Shown here: positions 20,292 through 31,065 of the stretch, one piece after another
Layout: each line of letters opens with the position of its first letter
How positions within the stretch are numbered: position 1 is the stretch's first letter
Source: Excoecaria cochinchinensis
Taxonomy: Eukaryota > Streptophyta > Magnoliopsida > Malpighiales > Euphorbiaceae
Assembly: GCA_947683425.1 (NCBI GenBank)
Contig: CANTUQ010000043.1
Span: forward strand, 13,348,501 to 13,412,500
Reading direction: 5' to 3'
Length of the DNA stretch: 64,000 nt
Notes under the pieces: generated by a model
What the model was told of the DNA's origin: nothing
The model's database searches: none
Seen by the model: only the letters and a program-made list of their open reading frames with translations
Made by a program: the position numbers and the translations under genes

Positions 20292-23153
20292 TGTAACAAC
20301 CCGATTCGGCCCTAGTAGAATTTCAGAATTTTTGTTTGGGAATTCAAGAGTTTGTGTGCATAAGAGAGTGTATTTGAGTAAGTGCCTTATGTGTGGGTTC
20401 TATCGTGAGCGCGACAGTGTCGCGGGCGTGACAGAATGCTTCATGCGAAGCCTATTTGAGTTGGATTATTTGATGTGTATTGGACACGTGGCGGCGTAGG
20501 GGAGTGACAAGTGGCATTGTAGGGAAATGACACTTGGTAAGAGACTTATTGGTTTTGTTTTATCTAAATACATGTATTTATAAAGAGATATACATGCATT
20601 TATGAGGTAAGTGGCATTTATTGTGGGCATTTAGTTGTGGGATGAGGGATTGGAGAACACAGCTGTGCTTTTAGATTAAACACAGCTGTGTTTTTGGCAA
20701 TTAATTTTAGGATGAGGATGGACCAGCTGCCTTTCTCTCCTTTTATTTCTTTTTGCGATTTCTTTGGTCTTTCTGCCATGGTCCTCTTGCTTTACCGTTT
20801 TCTTTTCCTTTTCTTCTTTATTTCTTTGCCCCGTAAGTGGATTACTTGGTATAGTTTGAAGAATAAGAGAAGAGCTATGAACAAGAGATTGGATAAAGAA
20901 AAGGAAAAGGTTGGAGCTGAATAGAGCATAGAGTTCAAGCTTCCTAGAGGTAGGGATTGAGTGTGATTTTATTATTCTTGCATGTGTTTACATGAAATAT
21001 GTTTGAATAGAGACATGTTTGAATAGAGAGATGCTTGATGAGCTTTAATTAGTTGAAGTGCTCTTTTAGAGTATATTTGTTAGATGTTCATTTTGATTCC
21101 TTGCAGTGTTTCTATATTATATGTATTTAGATATGTTTGTGATCATGTATTGGATCATATTGCATGAGTTTTGGATGTGTTAGATGGCTTTCATATAGCT
21201 TTTGCGTATAAAGTGTGATGTCTGTTCAGTTTTTGTCAGACCTTTGTATGATGTTTTCATCATAAGTAGAGTTATAGGGCTTCAATCGAGTTGATTCAAA
21301 TTGCATCTGAAATATAAGATCCGTATCTAAAAATGTCTAAGATGATTCTGGAGCTAATTCTGGCTCTATAATCCTCGAAAATGTTAAACACCGAAGTGTC
21401 TCTATTTGGGTCGGGTAACTGGAACAGTATAGCTTGTTTAGCTCATATCTGGAGTTGTAGATGTCCAAATGACCTGAAATTTGTTCCATTTGCAATTTAA
21501 CATCTTAGGGAACAATTGTTAAGAATAAAGTGTTGCCTGAAAATGATTTTTAGAGGTCAGTTTAGACGATACATGTTTGAGGTAAGAAGCAGTCTTGTAA
21601 AGGTTCCTGACGGAGCCTTCTGTCGCGAGCGCGACAATGGTCGTGATCGTGACAGACACATGTTCTTCAGAAGTTTGGTGATTTCCTAGTCGTGTTGAGT
21701 AGCACGTCTGGGAGAGAAAATCAAGGAGGAGCATGAGTCGTGCTCAACCAGAGAGAAAAGGGAGAGGGAGCACGAGACATGCTCCAGGAGAGAAAGAAGA
21801 GGGAGCAGGAGCACGAGTCGTGCTCACCAAGAGGGGAAAGTGGGAGCACGAAACGTGCTCCAGTTGAGTGAGAGAGTGAGCGTGAGTCGTGCTATGCCCT
21901 CTCCTTCTCTATTGGCCCAGTTTTGATCTATTGCTTCTGTTTTGAGTTGTTATATGTTTAGATGAGTTTTGCATATCACCATTTGGTCCGTGTTTGGTTT
22001 AAAATTATCTTTTAAACCTCTTACATGATTAGTATTATTAAATGTACTTGATTAATAAAAGTTGTACATGAATTAAATGCCTCTGAATTTGATGAATGCA
22101 CTTGAATTATAGTTGATGAGTTGGTATCTGTGTATAGTGTGTGAGTTGTTATTGAGCCTGATTACCGTTATAGTGGATAGATAAGCATGCTTATAAAGGG
22201 TTAAAGTGCAGCTGCTAGAGTTGGCCTTAATTGTGCCCAGAGTTTGGAATACCTTGTGTATCCCATAGTGTTTGAGTTAATTGTCCATATGTAAGATACT
22301 GTAAATAGTATCCAGAGTTGCCCGTATCCACCATGAAAGGAATTCAGGCTTATTAATGTTGTGTAGTGAACTTGAGATGATTAAAAGTATTGCTCTGAAT
22401 AAATGTTTTAGTACATGAGAGTAATGTTTAAGTACATGACAGTTTCATATACAAGTATATGTTTACATGAATATGAATACATGACTAATGTGTATTTGAA
22501 TAAATGATTTGTACAAGTGTGTGAAAGTTATATGCTTGAGTTGTAGTGTACATGAATAAATAAAAGAGTAGATGTTATATACATGTGAGCTCATAGTTTT
22601 TGATAATTGAGCATGCAACCTATACACGTATAAGAGCTATATGCATGAACTATTTGATTTTGTTATATGACATGTGCGTTCTATATGTGACTTCGTAGAG
22701 AAGTCCTTTGCATTATTTTCATCCCCACTAAGCGTTATCGCTTAGCACGGATGTTTATTTCTGTGTAGGTTACAGGTTCGGATCAGTGAGCGGACATCTG
22801 CGAGTCAAGGTCACTAGGAGTTTTGTTTTGATCTCTTTTTTGTATAAGATAGAAATAGAGTTTGTGATGTTTTGAGTAACATCATTATGTAATAAAAGTA
22901 AAAGAATCACATGTAAATGTATATGTAAAGTTAAATGAAAATGGGTTGTAATATAAACATGTATAGAGATCAATATGTATATATATATGTGTGTAATTTA
23001 TGTTGGGCCCTAGTGTAGTATTAGTTCATTTTATTATTCTTATATGAATGTATTTAATGCTATCGCTTCCACTAGTGTTTGGATATGTACATGTATACGT
23101 AAGTGTCCGCGTGGCACCCCGATATTCCTTCCCGGAGGTATGGGGGTGTTACA
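20292..23153 (+). mobile_element. P1: complete solo LTR, P family
   Basis: 2862 bp, starting TGTAACAACCCGATTCGG and ending GGTATGGGGGTGTTACA, flanked by perfect 5-bp duplications CATCT (20287-20291 and 23154-23158). No primer-binding site, gag or pol is present, so it is a solo LTR. A TATA-like TTTATAAAGAG lies near 20577. Inside are CpG-rich palindromes (TGTCGCGAGCGCGACA near 21623; GAGCACGAGTCGTGCTC near 21800) and GGATAGATAAGCATGCTTAT near 22173, which recurs in P2, P3 and P5. It inserted into the 3' region of O1 after its tandem arrays formed. Confidence 0.92.
21600..21895 (+). repeat. Palindromic CpG cassette of P1
   Basis: It contains CTGTCGCGAGCGCGACAATG and then four to five spaced copies of GAGCACGAGTCGTGCTC-like palindromes separated by purine-rich GAGAGAAAAGGG spacers. 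A shorter CGCGACAGTGTCGCG unit lies near 20411. Similar cassettes occur in P3 and P5. Confidence 0.8.
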
Positions 23154-23180
23154 CATCTAGACACTAGTGCACTAATTTTC

Positions 23181-23197
23181 CCAAAATTGGGGGCAAC
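23181..23197 (+). promoter_or_regulatory. Polypurine tract of O1
   Basis: CCAAAATTGGGGGCAAC sits directly before the 3' LTR start TGTAGACACCGGG at 23198. A purine-rich tract in this position primes plus-strand DNA synthesis. Confidence 0.75.
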
Positions 23198-25536
23198 TGT
23201 AGACACCGGGTCCTGAGGCAGCCCAGATAGAGTTATCAAATGATGATAAGATGCCTACTCACAGGCAAAAAGGTTAAAAGTGATGATTTCCTGTTCAAAT
23301 TTGCATTTTAGAGTGAAAAAAATATAAATAATAAAAAATATTTTGAAAATTAAATTTGAAAAATGGGGTTTAGAAATTATAGTATTTTTTTAGTTAAATT
23401 TAAAATAAAAAAAAAAAATTCGCGAATATCGACGCGCGGCAGCGCCAGCGCGCACCCGGGATGAGTGACGTGTAGCGCGCATCCGCGAGCTGCTCCGGGC
23501 GCTGGGTGCGCGACCGATGCCCGTCGCGCTCGCCGATAGGCATCGGTCGCCCTTGTTCCGCCGCAAATGGCTAATTTCGCCAAAAACTGATTTTTTCCGA
23601 TTTTTTTCCACAAATTTCGATTTTTTACCCATTTTTTAACGGATTTTCAGGTTCTTTTCCATTTTTAAAACTTAGATAAATTATATTATTAATTATTAAT
23701 TAGTTTTTCCCTTAATTAATTGTTGATTTTTCTTTCTTTTTTTTTCAGATAAAAAGAAAAGGATGAAACTAAAAATAAGGGGGGGGATTTTTTATTAGTT
23801 TTTTTGAGGTTTTCTCTTCTTCTTCCTTTGAAATTCTCTCTAAAAATTTCCAGATTTTCCCCAAGCAAAAATCAAAAGAAAAAAGTTCATCTTTCATTCT
23901 TTTTCCAACACAATTTCTTCTAAACATATTTTGAGAAGAGGTTTTGTTGATGAATTTAATATTGAGACAAATAAATTGATTATTTGCTCTTAAAGTTCAA
24001 TTTTTATCTTTGTTTTTCAATTAGACTTTTTTCAAAGTTTTTTTTTTCTTCTTATTTTGAATTCTTTTTGATGAACAATTGATTTTGGGCAAACAAAATA
24101 ATTGTTTGTTTCTAAAATCTAATTTTCATTTCATTTTCTAAAACCAAGTCTTTAAAATGATTTTTTTCTTGAGACAAACAAAATAATTGTTTGTTCTTGA
24201 GATCGTTTTTCATTTTTTATAAATAAAAATAATTCTTTAGGTAAAGAAATTAATTCTTTATTCTTAAAGAATTTTTTATCATTTTTTTTTCTATCTTTTT
24301 CCTTGTAATAAAATTCCAACATTTTATCATCCAATTCTAATCGTGCAAACCACAAACAAGGAAATCAATATCAATTTTTACCTTCATCGAATCCGAAACT
24401 CTGAGGGTAAACATTCTGGGCTCATTCTTCTTATTCTTCTTATTATTTTTGTATTTAATTAATTATTCATGTACATTTTTATTATTTTCATTCATTCATT
24501 TATTTTTTTAGTTTATATTTGTCTTATTTAATATGTTATATATTATTTTATTCTTGTTCACGTAAATATTGATTGCTCATTATTTTCAACAGATAATTAA
24601 TTAATTCATTTTGATCAATCTTTTTGCCATGTAAATGGCTTATGTTAATGGTGATAATAGTAATTAATCATGTTATTCATTTAATCGTTTTCATCATTCT
24701 TTTATTTAATTTTTTTATTATTCCTTTCATTGTTATTTTATATATTCATCGTTTATTCATTTATTTATTTATTTTCATTTTTCATTATGAATATTATCAT
24801 GCTAATATTTTTATATGTTGATTCATTAACATGTTATATTTTATTTCAATTGTTAACATGTTAATTCATTTATCATCTTTCATGCCATCTTATTTTATTT
24901 TAATTTGTCATTCATTATTTTATATGTTTAATTGATCTTATTATTTTAATTACTAACGTTATTTCATTCATATGTTGTTTTTTTTATCAAAACTTATTTC
25001 CTTTACTTGGTCATTTTTGCGAGCACACGAGGAGATCCAGAAGGCTCGTTTGGGTTAGATATTTAATTGCTTTATTTGTAATATTTCATTTATTTGGCTT
25101 TTTTCATTTATTTTTCCATGTAATCTTTAATAAAATTGTTTATTTAGGCACGCTAGAAAGAAAATCACTAAAACATTTTTATTAATTAACTTGGAACTTT
25201 TCATAATAAAAATGGGACCAATGTCTCAATTTTCTCCATCCAAAATAAAAATTGCCACATCAAAATTATTTTATGATAAACACGCATGCGAGGACTAATG
25301 TTCTCATCATTAATGAACATCCCGATTTATGTATGATTTGTATTTTATTTACAATGGGGGTTGTATTCCGCCCCTAGTTTTATTGTAATGTATTCACACA
25401 TACTTTATTTTATATACACTTTTATTTATTGCTTTCCTTGAGTGAACAACCTGCGCCTTAATTAAACTGCATTAAAATGAATGAGAAATGGGATGAAACT
25501 CTAAATTCGAAGCTTAATTATAAACCTAACCAAGGT
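23198..25536 (+). repeat. 3' LTR of O1, truncated
   Basis: It begins TGTAGACACCGGGTCCTGAG and runs parallel to the 5' LTR, with only scattered differences, up to ..AAACCTAACCAAGGTAT. There the match stops at 25536, where CACTA sequence begins. The last about 400 bp, including the tandem array and the ..TCACA end, are missing. Donor-like CTGAGGGTAAAC lies at 24401-24412. The GC-rich block (23420-23572) differs markedly from that of the 5' LTR. Confidence 0.9.
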
Positions 25537-25564
25537 ATCATATATCGACAAGACGACTGAATGT

Positions 25565-25870
25565 CACAAATACCGCCGTCGCAAACATTTTAGCGATTAA
25601 ATTACAAACAGTCGCTAAATTTAGCGACTAAATTTAGTCGCAAATATTAAATATTTAGTCGCTAATGAACCTCTAAATTTGGTTGCCAAATATGTTATTA
25701 TTTAATTTGCGAAGGACATTTTAGTCGCTAAATTTAGTCGCTAAGTCGCATTAATATATTTGTCGCTAAAAATTAGCGACTAATTGATTTCCTGTCGCTA
25801 TTCGGTCGCAATATTATTTTTATTTTTAGCGACGAAAATTTTAGTCACTAATCCATCGCTAAATTTATGA
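25565..25870. repeat. CACTA subterminal repeats (GTCGCTAA / TTAGCGAC)
   Basis: About a dozen copies of TTTAGTCGCTAA or its reverse complement TTAGCGACTAAA in both orientations, some back to back, such as GTCGCTAAATTTAGCGAC near 25612. In CACTA elements such subterminal motifs bind the element's own regulatory protein. No terminal CACTA sequence is visible outside them. Confidence 0.8.
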
Positions 25871-26145
25871 ATTTTTTATTTATTATTTTATTTTCAAATC
25901 ATTAAATAATAAAATAATTTATTATGTACACTACATTTAAAAATGGACATTCATATGAATATAAATGTAAATTATAATCAAATTTATAAACATATAATCT
26001 AAACCATATATAATTAATATTATTATATAGTGTGTATATAATTAAAATTACTCAAAAGGTAAATAAAGTTATCGTTCCACATAATATCTTCCTAAATATT
26101 AAATTGTACTAATAATAAGATCATACAAAATAAGATTAGTAAAGT

Positions 26146-28172
26146 CATTTTGAGGTAGAACCGCCACTACTAAAAGGAGAATCATCATACGGTTGAAGAC
26201 CTTGTGCACTTGAAAGGCTAACATCATCATCTTGTGCGGGTGATGCAGTAGTGGTATTAGGCTAATTGACTGGTGGCTGAGTGGCCAAGTGATGAAGCAA
26301 TGAACGAATAGTTCGTGCGACAATATCCTCGACATCTTCCTTTATCAAGCAGGTATAACCAGAATGAGAGGCAGTGCTTGTACCAACATCACATGATGGT
26401 CCGGATGGATAAACACCAAGAGGCACATATGAGCCAAGTCCATATATTATTTTCCTTTTATTGTATCGTGCAGCCTCAATAAACAACTCCGACTCATCAA
26501 TAAATGACTCATCTTGCGATCTCTTAGATCAGAGTTGCTCATACCTCTCCTATAAAATGACAATAATTTTTAATAAACGTAAATATAAGAACAACACATA
26601 TTTTAGAACCATTTTCCATTTAAATAACTGAAAATATTATCAACTGATGAAGTACATGTTACTTACATGCACCTCTCTGCTACGATCTGCCACATAGGTC
26701 TTCCCATCATGATTTATGGTATGTGTGTGCATATAGGCCTCGGGAATTGTAGGTGGCCAGCCATACTCCTTCTCCTATATCATGTGCAGTAGAAGGTAGT
26801 TATTGAAAAAAATGAAGATGAGTAAAAAAGAAAAATTTTTCCCTGTATTATTAAAACATGCACTTGCATTATTTTCCTTTTTTATCCTATTTTTTTGTAA
26901 TATATAAAATGAAAATTTTTCAAAAAATCAACAAAAATTTTGGCATAACCTCCCCATATTATTGCCATCCTCCTGTAAAGAAAAATCCCTTTTACACTTC
27001 TAAAAATCACAAATCTACTCCAATCTCCTCAACAAACTCCAACACAATTTTCCCATCCTCCTCTACATATATGAATCAATATATTGTCAAGCAATTCGTA
27101 TGTCTATTAAATTCAATAGTTGATTGGTTCTATATAAATACAAAAACTGCATGTGAGGTATATATAATCCAAACTCAAAAGGCAAATTGTTTCAAAGTAC
27201 TGAAATGAAAATATAAATGGCCAAACATTATGGAAATTGGCAGTCACTAATATAAAAGTATAATTTATCTTATAATTAAAGTACTTACTAATCGCGAGAT
27301 ATGCTCACCAATAGAAATTGTACCACCGGTGTATGATCCAGGAGCTTAATCTTCAGATCCTCCATAATGATTTATCTTTTTTTGAGTATAAACTTGAATG
27401 CATGGTGGAAGATTAAAAATATGATTCCATCTAATCCATGCAAATTCTAGAAAGTCTTTAGGCTTTTGCTTGGCCACCTTTATATGATACACATAATCCT
27501 TATACCTCTGTGTAGCTTTTGTTTCCCAACCTATCCTAATGAGACCATTAACTTCAGCATCCTAATGGCACATTTTCTGCATTTATATTACAAGTAGTTT
27601 ATTAGTAATTATAATCATATATTGATTCAATATAATTTGAATACTGAAATTTGTAATGAGAAATTACCATTAATGTTGAAATAAATATATAGATGTACCT
27701 TGAATTCTCCCTAATAAAACTCCTTAATTTCTCTAGAAACCTCCTTCCAACTAACACCATTAGTGTATGTCCGCTGATGAAAGCTACTGGTTATAATCTT
27801 ATAGTATTAGGAGGAAAGTTCCAAGCTATAATATATATTATATAAAAGCAATGGGGTTAAACATGTTTTTATAACTTATTCACAATTTGTATGGATGAAT
27901 ACTCACATGCCCTTTTGGTTCACTGTAATGTACAATTTACTAATATTTTCACTATTCACTTAACATGTAGTCGATGTACTGCTATTGGTTGTGTGAGGAC
28001 TAAGAGTTGATACATATGGCGTACATATCACAGGAGGCAATGGTGCATTCGCGGGTGTAGAGTCTCCATGGATATCTGGCATATCTCCAAAAGGTGGAAT
28101 TGTTGAATCCACTCCAGATTGTCCTCCCCGACGTCCTCGACCAGTAATTCCTCGTCCTCTACCACGACCCAT
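26146..28172 (-). pseudogene. Transposase_24-type (Ptta/En/Spm) second CACTA protein, intron-containing
   Basis: Coding pieces read right to left. The first exon from ATG 28172 is Gly/Arg-rich (MGRGRGRGITGRGRRGGQ) with an acidic/proline linker. Near 27770-27700 it reads NGVSWKEVSREIKEFY; near 27580-27300, IRIGWETKATQRYKDYVYHI, FAWIRWNHIF and YTGGTISIGEHISRL; near 26790-26670, EKEYGWPPTIPEAYMHTHT and DGKTYVADRSREVH. The last piece (26553-26146) has FIEAARYNKRKIIYGLGSYV. These match the Transposase_24 family in order. In-frame stops are present (one before DAEVN near 27570, one at 26262), so it is probably dead. Exon edges are approximate. Confidence 0.8.
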
Positions 28173-28334
28173 ACCTACACAATGGTAAACTATACATATA
28201 TGTGTTTAACATATATAACTTATAATTTCATAAGTGCATTATATATAACATCAATCTTTTTTTTCCAAATATTAAATATAATAAAAAAGTTTAACAAGTT
28301 AATACATGATACTCTAAAAATTACACTTAATCAA

Positions 28335-31065
28335 TTAGTCACTATTTGATGAATTTTGAAATTCCTCTTCGTTGTCCTCATTGCTATCATAATTTGTAAA
28401 TTCTTCTTCTTCCTCCTCATCCATGTCAAGTTCTTGATCAACTTCATTAATGTTATCATTTTCAATGACCACTCCCATAGGGTCACACAAGTCTATATCA
28501 TCTTCATTACCAGCATCCATTGTTATCTCATGAACAGTAACTACATTAACTTAGAATGCATTAGAATATGTAGTAGCAGTGTTATCTCTAACATCTGAAG
28601 TCACAATGAAGTCCCTTGGTTTAACAGAAAACACAGCTAACCAGTTAGCTCTATCTAATCTCAAAGCAGGATATCTTGCATAATACACTTGAGTTGCTTG
28701 CATTGCTAGGATAAATGGTTCATATTTGTTGAAACGATGATGCTAGTTTACATCAACAATTCTATATTGGCTGTGAATCTTAAGACTAATGTCTAAAGTG
28801 GGATCAAACCAATAACACTTGAATAATACTGTCCGCTTTATTAGTAACGATGGGTACTCTAACTTTATGATCTTTTCAATCCATCCATAGTAATAACCAA
28901 TATTATCACTTGAGTTGAACCCTTTTACACAAACTCTACTGTTCATTGAACGTCTCCCAGAACCGTGACTTTTAGTGTGGAATTTGTATCCATTGACAAA
29001 GTAGATTGAGTAACACTTCACTCTTCGTAAAGGTTTTTGTGACAAACTACAGAGGTATTCATTGTCAATTCCATTGTAACAGACCTAATTTGAAATAAAA
29101 CATAGTGAAGTTATCATCAATACCATCTTAAATGATATTTATTTGTTATACATACAAATTGTGATGGCCTTACATATAATTCGAATCAGTCTGCAAAGTG
29201 GTTGTCCATATTTGCATCAATTTGACTTGGTGTAAGATCAGGATACTTCTCACGTAAGTTTTTGCAATATATACTTCATTACTAAAAAATTAAAAACAAA
29301 TTAATCATTTTGAAAAATCCTTGTATATCTCGCAATAGAATCAAATATATAATTATTTTATACCTCAAGAATAGTGAAATCTCCTTGCAATTCAGTAGAA
29401 TATAAGTATGAGCTGCCTTGTACTCCTTTGATGTTAATGCTCTGTCATGAAATTCTGAGCATGTTCGGCCTACGTAAGTGAAAATTATTAAATTTCCACT
29501 AATGTTTTCCCCATAATCTCCTTCATCATTACGAGGAGGACATTAGTGTCTGGTACTGACATGAGGTTCAAAGTATTGCGAGAAAAAATTAGATGATTCT
29601 GAGAGTAAGTATGCATTGCAAATAGATGCCTCTACTGTTGATTCATTACCAATCTTTTTTTTAGAGTTTATAGGAACCTGCATATGGCGGATATTGATAA
29701 TTAATTTAAACATGACTTTGTACTTAAATATTTACTAATATAATGTTCAGATTTATTAATATTTACCTCTCAAACGGATACATCCATCGATATTGTATAG
29801 GGCCAGCAACCCTTGATTCATATGGTAAGTGTATCATTATGTGCTCTATTGAGTTAAAGAAAGGCGGAGGAAATATCTTTTCAAGCTTGCAAATGATTTG
29901 TGGGATGTTTGATTCCAATGCCTCGATGTCTTCGACACAAAGAGTACTGGATGTCAAATCCTTAAAAAATAAGCTTAGCTTTATAAGGACTTGCCACACA
30001 TTTCTAGGAAGTAACTCACGGAAGGCAACAGGCAGCAATCATTGCATAAATATATGGTAATCATGGTTTTTCATGCCATATAATTTAAGCTTTTTTATGT
30101 CAACACAACGACCCAAGTATGAAACATATCCATCTGGAAACTTAAGTTCCTTCAACCATTCAAACAGTTCTTTTTTTTTCTTCCTTATCCAATGTGTAAC
30201 ATGCTTTTAGATATTTACCACTGATTGGATCCATTGGCAACTTTGGACGGCAACAATATTTCTCTAAATCTGAGCGTGCTTTTGCATTGTCTTTTGTTTT
30301 GCCTTCAACATTTAAAACTGTGTTAATCACATTGTCGAATACATTTTTTTCAATATGCATGACATCAAGATTGTGTCGAATCATGTTTGTTTTCCAATAA
30401 GATAAATCTTAAAATATGTTTCGTTTCCTCCAACCATAAGAGTGACATATGATCCCGTTAATTTTGTCTGCATCAAGCTCAATTACTTTGACTAGACCCC
30501 ACTAATCAATTTATTGTAGAATTTCTTCCCCAGCTCTGATTAGTGGCGGTGGCCTTGTTTCAACATGCCCGATTCTAAAGTTCCTTCTGTTTCTCCTAAA
30601 TGGGTGATCAGGAGAAAGAAATTTTCTATGATAGTCAAACTATGTTTGTTTTCCGCCATTCTCTAGTCTAAATGATTGTGTATGGTCCATTCAATAAGGG
30701 CATGCATATTTCCTAGATGTACTCTAACCTGACATCATGGAATATGCTGAAAAGTTATTGATTGTCCACATAAGTGCAGCTCGCATCAGAAAGTTTTGCT
30801 TGGTTGACACATCATATGTTGAAACCCCACTATTCCACAATTCGTTCAACTCATAAATCAAGGATTGTAGGTAGACATCAATTTTTTTCTTTGGATTCTT
30901 AGGGCTAGGTACAATAATAGTTAAAAACATATAAGCCTCCTTCATACACATCTAAGGTGGTAGATTGTAAGGCATGACAATTATAGGTCATAACGAGTAT
31001 TTCCTCCCATATTGTTTGAATGGCTGAAAATCGTCCATGCATAACCCTAACTTTGGGGAGTTTAC
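28335..31065 (-). pseudogene. CACTA TNP2-like transposase remnant
   Basis: From right to left: DDFQPFKQYGRKYSL (near 31030), IIVMPYNLPP-MCMKEAYMFL, PKNPKKKIDVYLQSLIYELN and TKQNFLMRAALMWTINNFSA (30951-30724). Next comes the strongly conserved NLDVMHIEKNVFDNVINTVL (from 30370), then a DUF4218-like part (29763-30060, including AFRELLPRNVWQVLIKLSLF). A DUF4216-like part follows (29045-28743, FVNGYKFHTKSHGSG), then an acidic tail (28520-28335, DMDEEEEEEF). Several stops replace tryptophans, and the N-terminal third is absent. The enzyme would cut and paste the element; this copy is inactive. Confidence 0.9.

Larger units (their letters stand above)
8977..25536 (+). mobile_element. O1: non-autonomous Tat/Ogre-type LTR retrotransposon
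   Basis: The most complete O element. Order: 5' LTR (8977-11704), primer-binding site (11706-11720), leader, gag remnant (to 13818), protease/RT linker, truncated and inverted RT, integrase (to about 15360), long 3' non-coding region with an antisense ORF and three tandem-repeat arrays, solo LTR P1 (20292-23153), polypurine tract, and a 3' LTR (23198-25536) cut off about 400 bp early by a CACTA fragment. RT catalytic core and RNase H are absent and gag lacks a capsid region, so it could move only with helper proteins. O2 shares the same deletions. Its left edge lies in unassigned sequence downstream of E0 pol. Confidence 0.88.
25537..31065 (-). mobile_element. CACTA (En/Spm) transposon fragment
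   Basis: A minus-strand DNA transposon piece holding a TNP2-type transposase (28335-31065) followed by a Transposase_24-type gene (26146-28172) and a subterminal repeat zone (25565-25870). This gene order is standard for plant CACTA elements. Neither boundary shows the CACTA terminal motif or a 3-bp duplication, and the transposase N-terminus is missing, so both ends are truncated. The left edge cuts the O1 3' LTR and the right edge abuts a broken P-family LTR. Confidence 0.88.

Noticed and set aside
23377..23632. Arg/Ala-rich minus-strand ORFs in the O1 3' LTR
   Set aside because: Again the GC-rich block; the sister LTR (9169-9369) gives a different protein in the same place.
26858..27208. 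116-codon plus-strand ORF inside the CACTA element
   Set aside because: It runs antisense within an intron-like part of the Transposase_24 gene, is AT-biased, and has no recognisable domain.
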